Shown piece after piece: positions 27,507-35,256 of a stretch of 35,256 nt of DNA. The DNA is taken from contig JAJZCK010000005.1 in assembly GCA_021846125.1 (NCBI GenBank), positions 1-35,256 of the forward strand, read 5' to 3'. The translations under genes and the position numbers were made by a program. Positions within the stretch are counted from its first letter, which is position 1. The number at the start of each line of letters is the position of its first letter. The stretch comes from Actinomycetes bacterium (GTDB lineage Bacteria > Actinomycetota > Acidimicrobiia > Acidimicrobiales > Bog-793). A model generated the notes under the pieces. That model was not told where the DNA came from and did not search any database. It was given only the letters and a program-made list of their open reading frames with translations.

Positions 27507-27513
27507 CGGAGAG

Positions 27514-28665
27514 ATGGACGACGACGCTGGGCCCACCGAGCGGGCGCTCGCCTGGGCGGCGACCATGGGAGGTCACCGCGGTGGCATCGGCTTGCGGGTC
27601 GCCCACGAGGGTGGCGCTCGCTCGATCGGCGCCCTCGTGACCCTCGGACGGAAGGAGCGTGAGACGCAGGAGGATCGCGATCTCGCACCTGGAGCGACGA
27701 GGGCCTCGGGTGCGGGGGACCGGGCGCGCCCCGAGGAGCCCGACGAGGTTCGCACGTGCTTCGAGCGGGACCGCGACCGGATCCTCCACTCGACGGCGTT
27801 CCGGCGGCTCGCCGGCAAGACGCAGGTCTTCGTTTTCCCCGCGGACCACCAGCGCACGCGCCTTACCCACGCGCTCGAGGTGGCGCAGGTCGCGACGTCG
27901 GTCGCGCGTGCGCTGCGGCTGAACGTCGCGCTCGTCGAGGCCATCGCACTCGGCCACGACTGCGGCCACGGCCCCGGCGGGCACGCGAGCGAGGATGCCT
28001 TCGAGCCTTACCTTGCCGGTGGGTACGACCACGCGGTATGGGGCGCCGACGTCGTCCTCGCCCCACTCAACCTGACAGCCGAGGTGCTCGACGGCATCCG
28101 GAACCACTCCTGGTCGCGCCCTGCCCCGTCGACCGCAGAAGGCGAGGTCGTCAGCTGGGCCGACCGGATCGCCTACTGCGCGCACGACCTAGAGGACGCC
28201 GTCGCAGCAGGTCTCGTCACGCCGGCCGACATCCCGGACATCGTGCGTGCGCACTGCGGCGAGACCCGCAGCTCGCAGCTGCGGGCGTTCATCGCAGACC
28301 TCGTCTCGACGAGCACGGAGGCGGAGCTCGTCGCTATGGGCGACGACATGGCCGGGGCGCTCGTCGCGCTGCGGACGTTCAACTACACACGCGTCTACAC
28401 CCGTCCGGAGGCGAACGCTCAAGGTGCGTCCGTCGTGCGCCTGCTGCGGGCCCTCGTCGACCACTTCGCCGGCAACCCGGACGACGCGACGGACGCGCGG
28501 CGGGTGCGGGAGCCTGGCAGCGAGGACGCGGTGCGACGAGCCGTCGCCTACGTCGCCGGGATGACGGACCGCTATGCGTGCGAGACGGCGCTGCGCCTGC
28601 TCGGCTGGCCGGTCTCCGCTCTCCCGCGCGGTTTCGACGTGCCCGGCGAGGCCAGGCGGGCCTGA
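27514..28665 (+). CDS. dgt: Deoxyguanosinetriphosphate triphosphohydrolase-like protein (HD domain)
   Basis: RDRILHSTAFRRLAGKTQVF; RLTHALEVAQVA; GHDCGHGPGGHASEDAF; HSWSRPAPSTAEGEVVSWADRIAYCAHDLEDAV. Confidence 0.92.
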   Translation: MDDDAGPTERALAWAATMGGHRGGIGLRVAHEGGARSIGALVTLGRKERETQEDRDLAPGATRASGAGDRARPEEPDEVRTCFERDRDRILHSTAFRRLAGKTQVFVFPADHQRTRLTHALEVAQVATSVARALRLNVALVEAIALGHDCGHGPGGHASEDAFEPYLAGGYDHAVWGADVVLAPLNLTAEVLDGIRNHSWSRPAPSTAEGEVVSWADRIAYCAHDLEDAVAAGLVTPADIPDIVRAHCGETRSSQLRAFIADLVSTSTEAELVAMGDDMAGALVALRTFNYTRVYTRPEANAQGASVVRLLRALVDHFAGNPDDATDARRVREPGSEDAVRRAVAYVAGMTDRYACETALRLLGWPVSALPRGFDVPGEARRA

Positions 28666-28669
28666 CTGC

Positions 28670-29698
28670 CTACGAGCCGTCCGGTGCGGCGCCAGGCTCG
28701 CCACCGTGGTCCGACGCAGTGTCCCTGACGAGAGCAGGAGCGGGAAAGGAGCCGACCTGGCTTGCGTCTCTCGCGCCCGGCGGCGCCGGGGCGGCCCCGG
28801 TCCCACCAGTCGCAGCGGGGGCGAGGAGCCCTTTCACGCCGTTGAGCAGACCGGAGAGCTCCATCGGTACGACGAATTTCGAGGACGGCGACGAGCCGAT
28901 CTGCTTCAGCGTGTCGAGGTACTGCAGCAGCATCGTCTTGTCGTCGAGGTCGCGTGCGACCTGGACGATCACCTCTAGGCCCGACGTGTATCCCTGCGCG
29001 CGCAGCACCGCGGCCTGGCGCTCACCCTCCGCGGACAGGATCGATGCCTGCTTGCTGCCCTCGGCGAGCGTGATCGCGGCCTGGCGATCACCTTCTGCAC
29101 GCGTGATGGCGGCTGCTTTCTGGCCCTCCGCCTCGGTGACCGCGGCCCGACGCGTCCGCTCCGCGGACATCTGGCGCGTCATCGCCTCCTGCACGCCGGG
29201 CGGTGGGTTCACCTCGCGCACCTCGACGCTCGTCACCTTCATCCCCCAGCGCTCCGTCACGTCGTCGAGGCGTACCCTCAGCGAGGCGTTCATGTCCTCG
29301 CGCTTCGAGAGCACGTCGTCGAGCGCCATGTCACCGACGACGCTGCGCAGCGTCGTCGAGGCGACGTTGAGAGCGGCGCCGGCGAAGTTCTGGACGGTGA
29401 GGACCGACATCTGCGGGTCGACCACCTTGTAGAAGATGATGAAGTCGATCGAGATCGGCGCGTTGTCCTTCGTGATCGCCGTCTGGTGCGGGATCTCGAG
29501 GAACTGCTCGCGCAGGTCGACGAGGCTCGTCCTGTCGGTCACCGGGTTGACGAGGACGAGGCCCGGCCCCTTCGTCCCGGTCGCCCTGCCGAGCCGGAAG
29601 AGCACGAGCCGCTGGTACTCGCGGACGATCTTCACGGACATCCCGAGCCCGACGAGGAGCCCGAGCACGACGACGACGACGACGATGCCGATGATCAC
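28670..29698 (-). CDS. SPFH/Band 7 (QmcA/stomatin-like) membrane protein
   Basis: REYQRLVLFRLGRATGTKGPGLVLVNPVTDRTSLVDLREQFLEIPHQTAITKDNAPISIDFIIFYKVVDP and coiled-coil AEGQKAAAITRAEGDRQAAITLAEG. Confidence 0.92.
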   Translation of the reverse strand: MIIGIVVVVVVLGLLVGLGMSVKIVREYQRLVLFRLGRATGTKGPGLVLVNPVTDRTSLVDLREQFLEIPHQTAITKDNAPISIDFIIFYKVVDPQMSVLTVQNFAGAALNVASTTLRSVVGDMALDDVLSKREDMNASLRVRLDDVTERWGMKVTSVEVREVNPPPGVQEAMTRQMSAERTRRAAVTEAEGQKAAAITRAEGDRQAAITLAEGSKQASILSAEGERQAAVLRAQGYTSGLEVIVQVARDLDDKTMLLQYLDTLKQIGSSPSSKFVVPMELSGLLNGVKGLLAPAATGGTGAAPAPPGARDASQVGSFPAPALVRDTASDHGGEPGAAPDGS

Positions 29699-30165
29699 GA
29701 CGGGAGACCCCCTGCCTCGGTGATCGACTCGTCCCGCCAGACGCTCAGGCGGACTCCGTCGACGCTCACGACCTGGACCGCGTCACCGTCGTTGACGGGT
29801 CCGTTCATCGACGTCGCCGACCAGTTCTCACCCCGGACCCGGACGATCCCCGACGGCGAGAGGGCCCCGACGGCCACGCCCATGCTTCCCTCGACATCAT
29901 GGAGGCTCCGGGAGCTCGTCGCGACATGCTTGCCCGACAGAGCACGCCAGGCCGCGAAGCCGATTCCGCCTGAGACGACGACGTCCGCGGCGAGGAGCGC
30001 GAACAGCAGCGGCCTGGTCTTGCCGTCGGCGAGCATGACGACCATCCACGCAGCTGCGAGGGCACCGAGCACGCCTGCTGCGACGTGGGCGTGCGGACCG
30101 GTGTGCAGGCCGACGAGGGCGGCGAGCACCACCATGCCCAACAGCACTCCGGCGACGACCCACAT
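29695..30165 (-). CDS. NfeD-like membrane protein
   Basis: TM segments then small C-terminal domain GVAVGALSPSGIVRVRGENWSATSMNGPVNDGDAVQVVSVDGVRLSV; GTGA overlap with the SPFH gene; ggaggg SD before ATG. Confidence 0.8.
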   Translation of the reverse strand: MWVVAGVLLGMVVLAALVGLHTGPHAHVAAGVLGALAAAWMVVMLADGKTRPLLFALLAADVVVSGGIGFAAWRALSGKHVATSSRSLHDVEGSMGVAVGALSPSGIVRVRGENWSATSMNGPVNDGDAVQVVSVDGVRLSVWRDESITEAGGLPS

Positions 30166-30292
30166 GGCGCCTCCCTCCGCGGTAGCGCTCGGGACAATGG
30201 TACTCCCGCATCGGGTCGGAACGCCTTCGCCGTGCAGGCCGTCCGCGCCGAGCACCTACGATGGCCGGGAGAGGTCCGAGAGGAGCAGACGG

Positions 30293-30529
30293 GTGGACGT
30301 GCGGATCGGGATCATGCAGACGGCGAAGGAGCTCGACGTCGAGCTCGGATCCGACGTCGAGAGGGAGGAGCTGATCGCGACCATCGAGTCGGCTCTCGCT
30401 TCGGGCGACGGCGTCCTGTGGCTCACGGACAAGAGGGGGCGGCGCGTCGGCGTCCCCGCCGCACGGGTCGCCTACGTCGAGGTGGGAGCGCTCTCGGACG
30501 ATCGCCGCGTGGGCTTCGGCGCGCCCTAG
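30293..30529 (+). CDS. DUF3107 family small protein
   Basis: VRIGIMQTAKELDVELGSDVEREELIATIESALASGDGVLWLTDKRGRRVGVPAARVAYVEVG; SD gaggag upstream; candidate -10 TACGAT at 30257-30262. Confidence 0.75.
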   Translation: MDVRIGIMQTAKELDVELGSDVEREELIATIESALASGDGVLWLTDKRGRRVGVPAARVAYVEVGALSDDRRVGFGAP

Positions 30530-30538
30530 GCGGGCACG

Positions 30539-31504
30539 GTGACCGTGAGTGGCCTGCTCGACCGCCGGCTGCTCTTCGTGACCGGCAAGGGCGGCGTCGG
30601 AAAGACGACCGTCGCCGCGGCTCTAGGGATGCTCGCTGCCTCACGGGGCCGACGCGTCCTTGTCTGCGAGGTCGAGCCGAAGGGCGACGTTGCCGCCGCC
30701 TACGAGTGCCCTCCCGCGGGATTCGTGCCGCGCGAGGTCTCGCCTCGGCTCCACGTGATGGAGATGGACACCGAGGCGTCCCTGCGCGAGTACCTGCGCC
30801 TCAATCTGCGTGTCCCGACGATCGGCAGGATCGGGCCCGTGGCGCGCGCCTTCGACTTCGTCGCCAACGCGGCCCCCGGGGTGCGCGAGATCCTCACGGT
30901 CGGAAAGCTCTGCTACGAGGTGCGTGAGGACCACTACGACCTCGTCGTCGTCGACGCGGCGGCGACGGGGCACATCGTCGGCCAGCTCGCCGCGCCCGTC
31001 GGGATCAACGAGCTCGTGAAGGTCGGCGCCGTGCGCTCCCAGACCCGTTGGATGCTCGAGATCCTCGAGGACCCCCGCTCCACAGGGGTGTGCATCGTCA
31101 CGACCCCCGAAGAGATGCCCGTCAACGAGGCGATCGACCTCGCGGGGCGCCTCGAGGGGGAGACAGGGGTCCACCTCGCGGCGCTCGTCGCCAACCGCGT
31201 CATGCCCGAGCTGTTCTCGAGGGGCGAGGAGGAGATCTTCGCTGCGCTCGCCGACGTGCAGGCGACGGCGGCGCTCGCCTCGGCCGTCGGCGGCGCGCCG
31301 GCGAGCGCCTTCCAGGAGGTGCTCGAGGCAGCGGCGCTCGCCGTGCGGATCCGGCGGACCGGCGCTGGCCACCTCGAGCGCCTGCGGGTGGCCGTCGCAG
31401 CCGCGCAGCCGCTCGTCTACGTCCCGTACCTGTTCGCGCGGGCGGACGGTGCCCGGGCGGTCCGCCAGGTCGCCGACTCGCTCGGCGAGGAGCTCGGCGA
31501 GTGA
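30539..31504 (+). CDS. ArsA/Get3-family ATPase, subunit 1
   Basis: LLFVTGKGGVGKTTVAAALG deviant Walker A with signature Lys; VVVDAAATGH. Confidence 0.85.
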   Translation: MTVSGLLDRRLLFVTGKGGVGKTTVAAALGMLAASRGRRVLVCEVEPKGDVAAAYECPPAGFVPREVSPRLHVMEMDTEASLREYLRLNLRVPTIGRIGPVARAFDFVANAAPGVREILTVGKLCYEVREDHYDLVVVDAAATGHIVGQLAAPVGINELVKVGAVRSQTRWMLEILEDPRSTGVCIVTTPEEMPVNEAIDLAGRLEGETGVHLAALVANRVMPELFSRGEEEIFAALADVQATAALASAVGGAPASAFQEVLEAAALAVRIRRTGAGHLERLRVAVAAAQPLVYVPYLFARADGARAVRQVADSLGEELGE

Positions 31505-32706
31505 CGCGCCGCCAGGCTTCTTCCCCGCTGGACAGGCCGCTCGAGAGGCTGCTCTCGTCGCGCGAGGTCGTCATCGCCTGTGGTCCGGGCGGCGTGGGCA
31601 AGACGACGACGGCTGCAGCGATCGCGGCGACCATGTCGGTCCGCTCGGCGGCCAAGGTGCTCGTGCTCACCGTCGACCCGGCTCGCCGGCTCGCCGACGC
31701 GCTCGGCGTCGAGGGCATCGGGAACACGGCGACACTCGTCCCCGCAGCGGCGTTCGCCGCCGCCGGCGTGCGTCAAAAGGGTCAGCTCTGGGCCGCGATG
31801 CTCGACACGAAGGAGTCCTGGGACGCGCTCGTCCGCCGCCACGCGCCCGACGCGTCGACCGCGGCACGGATCTTCGCGAACCCGATCTACCAGAACGTCA
31901 CCGGTCGCTTCGCCCAGAGCCACGAGTACATAGCGATGGAGCGCCTCTACGAGATCCACGCCGAAGGCGCCTACGACCTCGTCGTCGTCGACACGCCCCC
32001 TACGCGCGACGCGCTCGACTTCCTCGACGCACCTGGGCGCATGGCGGACTTCTTCGGGTCCGGGCTCCTGCGCTGGCTCGTCGCCCCTTCTCGCTCGCGC
32101 CTCGTGAGCCTCGCCTCCCGTCCGTTCTACCAGGTGGCCGATCGGATCCTCGGGACACAGTTCCTCGGAGACGTCGCCGAGTTCTTCCTGTTGTTCCAGA
32201 GCATGTACGACGGCTTCGTCACGCGGGCGCGCTCGGTGGGAGCGCTGCTCGGCGAGGCGCGGACGACCTTCATGCTCGTTACGACCCTCGAGACCGTGCC
32301 GTCGCTCGAGGCGACGCGCTTTGCCGCCGCGCTCGCCGAGCGCCAGCTCCACCTCGGCCTGCTCGTGGTCAACAAGGTCCTCCCCGCGAGCTTCGCGGAC
32401 CCCGCGGCAGTGGCGGTCGCCGAGAGCCTCCAGGGCGATCCGGTCGGGATCGCCGGCGCACTGCTCGCCGCCCTGCCCGACGGTCTCGCTGGTGCGTCGC
32501 GGGTCCAGGTTGCCCGCGTCCTCGAGGAGGTGGGTCGCAGCTTCGCGAGCGTGGGGCTCGTCGCCAGCCGTCAGGCGGAGCTGCTGGCCGAGATGTCTGG
32601 AGCGCACGAGGTGACCGCGACGGTCCCACACCTCGCGGCCGACGTGGTCGACCTGCGGGGACTGCTCGAGATCGGCCGGCACGTCCTCGACGGGACCGGC
32701 ACGTAG
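31501..32706 (+). CDS. ArsA/Get3-family ATPase, subunit 2
   Basis: VIACGPGGVGKTTTAAAIA; LTVDPARRLADALG; YDLVVVDTPPTRDALDFLDAPGRM; GTGA overlap with subunit 1. Confidence 0.88.
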   Translation: MTRRQASSPLDRPLERLLSSREVVIACGPGGVGKTTTAAAIAATMSVRSAAKVLVLTVDPARRLADALGVEGIGNTATLVPAAAFAAAGVRQKGQLWAAMLDTKESWDALVRRHAPDASTAARIFANPIYQNVTGRFAQSHEYIAMERLYEIHAEGAYDLVVVDTPPTRDALDFLDAPGRMADFFGSGLLRWLVAPSRSRLVSLASRPFYQVADRILGTQFLGDVAEFFLLFQSMYDGFVTRARSVGALLGEARTTFMLVTTLETVPSLEATRFAAALAERQLHLGLLVVNKVLPASFADPAAVAVAESLQGDPVGIAGALLAALPDGLAGASRVQVARVLEEVGRSFASVGLVASRQAELLAEMSGAHEVTATVPHLAADVVDLRGLLEIGRHVLDGTGT

Positions 32707-32720
32707 CTCGGCGAGCCAAA

Positions 32721-32754
32721 GCGGTCAGGACGACGACGCGGTCAGGACGACGAC
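32721..32754. repeat. 2 x 17-bp direct tandem repeat gcggtcaggacgacgac
   Basis: Read directly, intergenic between ArsA-like 2 and PHP. Confidence 0.9.
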
Positions 32755-32820
32755 GCGGGCGGGAAGGCGGACGCGGGCCGACGCGTGCCTCCAGGCTCGA
32801 GGACCATGCCCCGAGCCGCC

Positions 32821-32826
32821 TACCAT
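32821..32826 (+). promoter_or_regulatory. Candidate -10 box TACCAT for the PHP gene (leaderless geometry)
   Basis: TACCAT-atggacc-TTG(32834). Confidence 0.4.
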
Positions 32827-32833
32827 ATGGACC

Positions 32834-33730
32834 TTGCTCGACTACCACGTCCACCTCTGGCCGCACGCCGAGCGCGCGAGCTCGGCACAGTACCGGCTCG
32901 AGGAGCTCGCAGCGTACTGCGATCGCGCCGAGGCGGCGGGAGTCGAGGAGATCGCGCTTACGGAGCACCTCTTTCGCTTCGGGGCCGGGCGTGCCGCGCT
33001 TGGCGCCTTCGACGCCGCGGAGGTCGATCCCGACCTGCGGAGCCGGATCGCGGGCTACCTCGACCACCATGCGACGGCGGACCTCGACGAGTACGTCGCC
33101 GCCGCTCTCGAGGCCCGCGCCGCCGGCCTTCCCGTCGTCGTCGGGCTCGAGGTCGACTACTGCCCGGGCCGTATGGACGCGATCAGCCAGCTTCTCGCCG
33201 GGTATCCCTTCGACGTGCTGCTCGGCTCGGTGCACTGGCTCGGCGCCTGGCTCTTCGACGACGTCGGCGACGACCTCGCGGAGCGCGAGTGGCGGCGCCG
33301 GGGGCCGGAGGATGCTTGGCGTCGCTACACCGACGCGCTCGAGGAGCTCGCGGCGACGCGGTCGTGCGACGTCCTCGCCCATCCGGACCTCGTCAAGGTG
33401 ACAGGACGGCGACCCGACGCGTCGCTCCTCGCCGAGTGCCACGAGCGGATCGCCGCCGCCGCCGCCTCGTCCGGAATGGCGGCGGAGATCTCGTCCGCCG
33501 GATGGCGCAAGCCGGTCGGCGAGGCCTATCCCGCGCCCGAGCTCCTGGCACGCTTCCACGATCTCGGTGTTCCGGTGACGACCGCATCCGACAGCCACGG
33601 TCCCGGTGACGTGGCCGACCGCGCGGGGGACCTCGCCCGCCTTGCCGAGTCTGCGGGCTACACGTCGCTTCGCGCGTTCCGCTCGAGGGCGGGAGTCGAC
33701 GTCGCGTTGTGGGCTGGCGGGGCGCGATGA
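32834..33730 (+). CDS. PHP-domain phosphoesterase (histidinol-phosphatase-like)
   Basis: LDYHVHLWPHA; EIALTEHLFRF; GLEVDYCPGRMDAISQLLAGYPFDVLLGSVHWLG; DVLAHPDLVKV; ASDSHGPGDV. Confidence 0.88.
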   Translation: MLDYHVHLWPHAERASSAQYRLEELAAYCDRAEAAGVEEIALTEHLFRFGAGRAALGAFDAAEVDPDLRSRIAGYLDHHATADLDEYVAAALEARAAGLPVVVGLEVDYCPGRMDAISQLLAGYPFDVLLGSVHWLGAWLFDDVGDDLAEREWRRRGPEDAWRRYTDALEELAATRSCDVLAHPDLVKVTGRRPDASLLAECHERIAAAAASSGMAAEISSAGWRKPVGEAYPAPELLARFHDLGVPVTTASDSHGPGDVADRAGDLARLAESAGYTSLRAFRSRAGVDVALWAGGAR

Positions 33731-35256
33731 CGTCGCCGGCAGACCTCGCCCGTGAGTACACCGGTCTCGACATCGGCGCGCGCAAGCACCTGGAGAGGCT
33801 CATGGGTGCATGGGGGATGCTGTCCGACCTCTCCTTCTCGGACCTCCTCCTGTACGTCCCGCTCGACCAGTTCTCGCTCGCCGTCGCGCGGGCCGGGCCC
33901 GACACGCCTGCGCGGGGACCGGACGACGACCCGTCGGCGTCGCTCCGGGGTCTGCACTTCGTCGTGCTCGGCCAGATGCGCCCGACGACGAGCTCGACGC
34001 TTTTCGAGCTCGACCTCGTCGGCCAGGTCGTCGCGGCCGGCGAGCTGCCGCTGGTGCTCGAGTCCTGGCGGAGCGGCACGATCAAGACCGGTGAGCGCTC
34101 GGCGGGCGGCGACGAGGCCACGTGGCGGGACCAGTGCATCCCCGTCCGGTGCGCAGGTGAGGTGGTCGGCGTCCTCAGCAGGGTCTGGTCGCCGACGGGT
34201 GGCCGACGGACGGGAGGCCTCGAACGGGTCTACCTGAGACTTTTCGACCGCCTCGCCGCGATGGTCGCCTCGGGGCTCTACCCCTTCGTGACCGACGACG
34301 CGGGCGTCGAGGAAGCGCCACGCGTCGGCGACGGTGTCCTCGTCCTCGACGAGGAGCGCCGCGTCGCGTTCGCGTCGCCCAACGCGGTCAACGCTCTCCA
34401 CCGGATGGGGATCGTCTCGTCGATCGTGGGCTCCGACCTCTCGTCCCTCGGTGTCGACGCCGAGGCGGTCGAGCAGGCCTACAGCCAGCGCGTGCCGGTG
34501 ATCGAGGAGCTCGAGCGCAGGCCGGACGTGATCGTGCTGCTCCACTGCATCCCGCTCGTCGACGATGGGGACGTGACTGGTGGTCTCGTGCTGCTTCGCG
34601 ACGTGACCGACCTGCGGCGCCGGGACCGCCTTCTCTTGTCGAAGGACGCGGCCATCCGCGAGGTCCACCACCGGGTGAAGAACAACCTCCAGACGATCTC
34701 CTCGCTTCTCCGGCTCCAGTCACGGAGGCTCGAAGACCCGTCGGCTCGGGTTGCCCTCCTCGAGGCCGAGCGTCGGATCAGGGCGATCGCACTCGTCCAC
34801 GAGATCCTCGCTCGCGACCCCGGCGAGCAGGTGCCCTTCGACGAGATCGTGCCCGCTCTCGTCCAGCTCGCGCGCGACGCGAACGTCTCCTCGCGCTTCG
34901 TCGAGATCAAGGTGAGCGGCGACGCCGGCGACCTCGTCGCGGACGTCGCGACCCCCTTGGCGGTCGTCATCGCCGAGGTGCTGCAGAACGCGGTCGAGCA
35001 CGCGTTCCTCGATCCGTCGCTCGACGGGCCCCAGGTGGACCTGGTGCTCGAGAACGACGGAGCGCAGCTCCTCGTCGAGATACGAGACAACGGCAGCGGC
35101 TTCCCGGAGGGTTTCGACGTCGACCGGACGCGCAGCCTGGGGCTGTCCATCGTCCGTGACCTCGTGCGCAGCCAGCTCGCCGGGTCGATCGCCGTCACGT
35201 CGAACGGGGGAGCGGTCGTGCGCATCGCCGTGCCGGTCGCTCCGGTGCCGGTGGAT
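33727..35256 (+). CDS. HisKA_2-type sensor histidine kinase (PdtaS-like), 3' end outside the window
   Basis: ATG overlapping the PHP stop (ATGA), 510 codons open to the window end; EVHHRVKNNLQTISSLLRLQSRR phosphoacceptor; ATPase motifs EVLQNAVEHAF and IRDNGSGFP. Missing from the supplied track because it has no stop. Confidence 0.92.
   Translation, partial: MTSPADLAREYTGLDIGARKHLERLMGAWGMLSDLSFSDLLLYVPLDQFSLAVARAGPDTPARGPDDDPSASLRGLHFVVLGQMRPTTSSTLFELDLVGQVVAAGELPLVLESWRSGTIKTGERSAGGDEATWRDQCIPVRCAGEVVGVLSRVWSPTGGRRTGGLERVYLRLFDRLAAMVASGLYPFVTDDAGVEEAPRVGDGVLVLDEERRVAFASPNAVNALHRMGIVSSIVGSDLSSLGVDAEAVEQAYSQRVPVIEELERRPDVIVLLHCIPLVDDGDVTGGLVLLRDVTDLRRRDRLLLSKDAAIREVHHRVKNNLQTISSLLRLQSRRLEDPSARVALLEAERRIRAIALVHEILARDPGEQVPFDEIVPALVQLARDANVSSRFVEIKVSGDAGDLVADVATPLAVVIAEVLQNAVEHAFLDPSLDGPQVDLVLENDGAQLLVEIRDNGSGFPEGFDVDRTRSLGLSIVRDLVRSQLAGSIAVTSNGGAVVRIAVPVAPVPVD

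Overview
High-GC window, probably actinobacterial and possibly Acidimicrobiia-like (taxonomy is inferred from gene content, not tested). It is almost fully coding. No tRNA, rRNA, CRISPR array, transposase or prophage was recognised. Main blocks: (1) SIMPL-domain protein, an ECF-like sigma factor and a cold-shock protein; (2) an alpha-glucan/trehalose region with glgX on + and a tightly overlapping minus-strand operon GT4 glycosyltransferase-glgE-malQ-glgB-treZ-treY; (3) GDP-mannose 4,6-dehydratase, divergent from the GT4 gene across a 10 x 8-bp tandem repeat; (4) a full System I cytochrome c maturation set ccmA-ccmI; (5) a SufR-like four-cysteine HTH regulator divergent from an Mrp/ApbC ATPase; (6) dGTPase-like protein, SPFH/NfeD pair, DUF3107, a two-gene ArsA/Get3-like ATPase pair, PHP phosphatase and a PdtaS-like HisKA_2 sensor kinase that runs off the window. 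Most notable signals: the tandem repeat in the GT4/gmd divergent promoter, a recurrent TANNNT-like box 6-7 nt before start codons (candidate leaderless promoters), an 18-bp perfect palindrome covering the ccmA start codon, the System I Ccm locus in an apparent actinobacterium, the SufR-like/Mrp pair, and an uncharacterised GT4 leading a GlgE operon that lacks TreS/Pep2 locally. All assignments come from reading motifs by eye; no database search was run.
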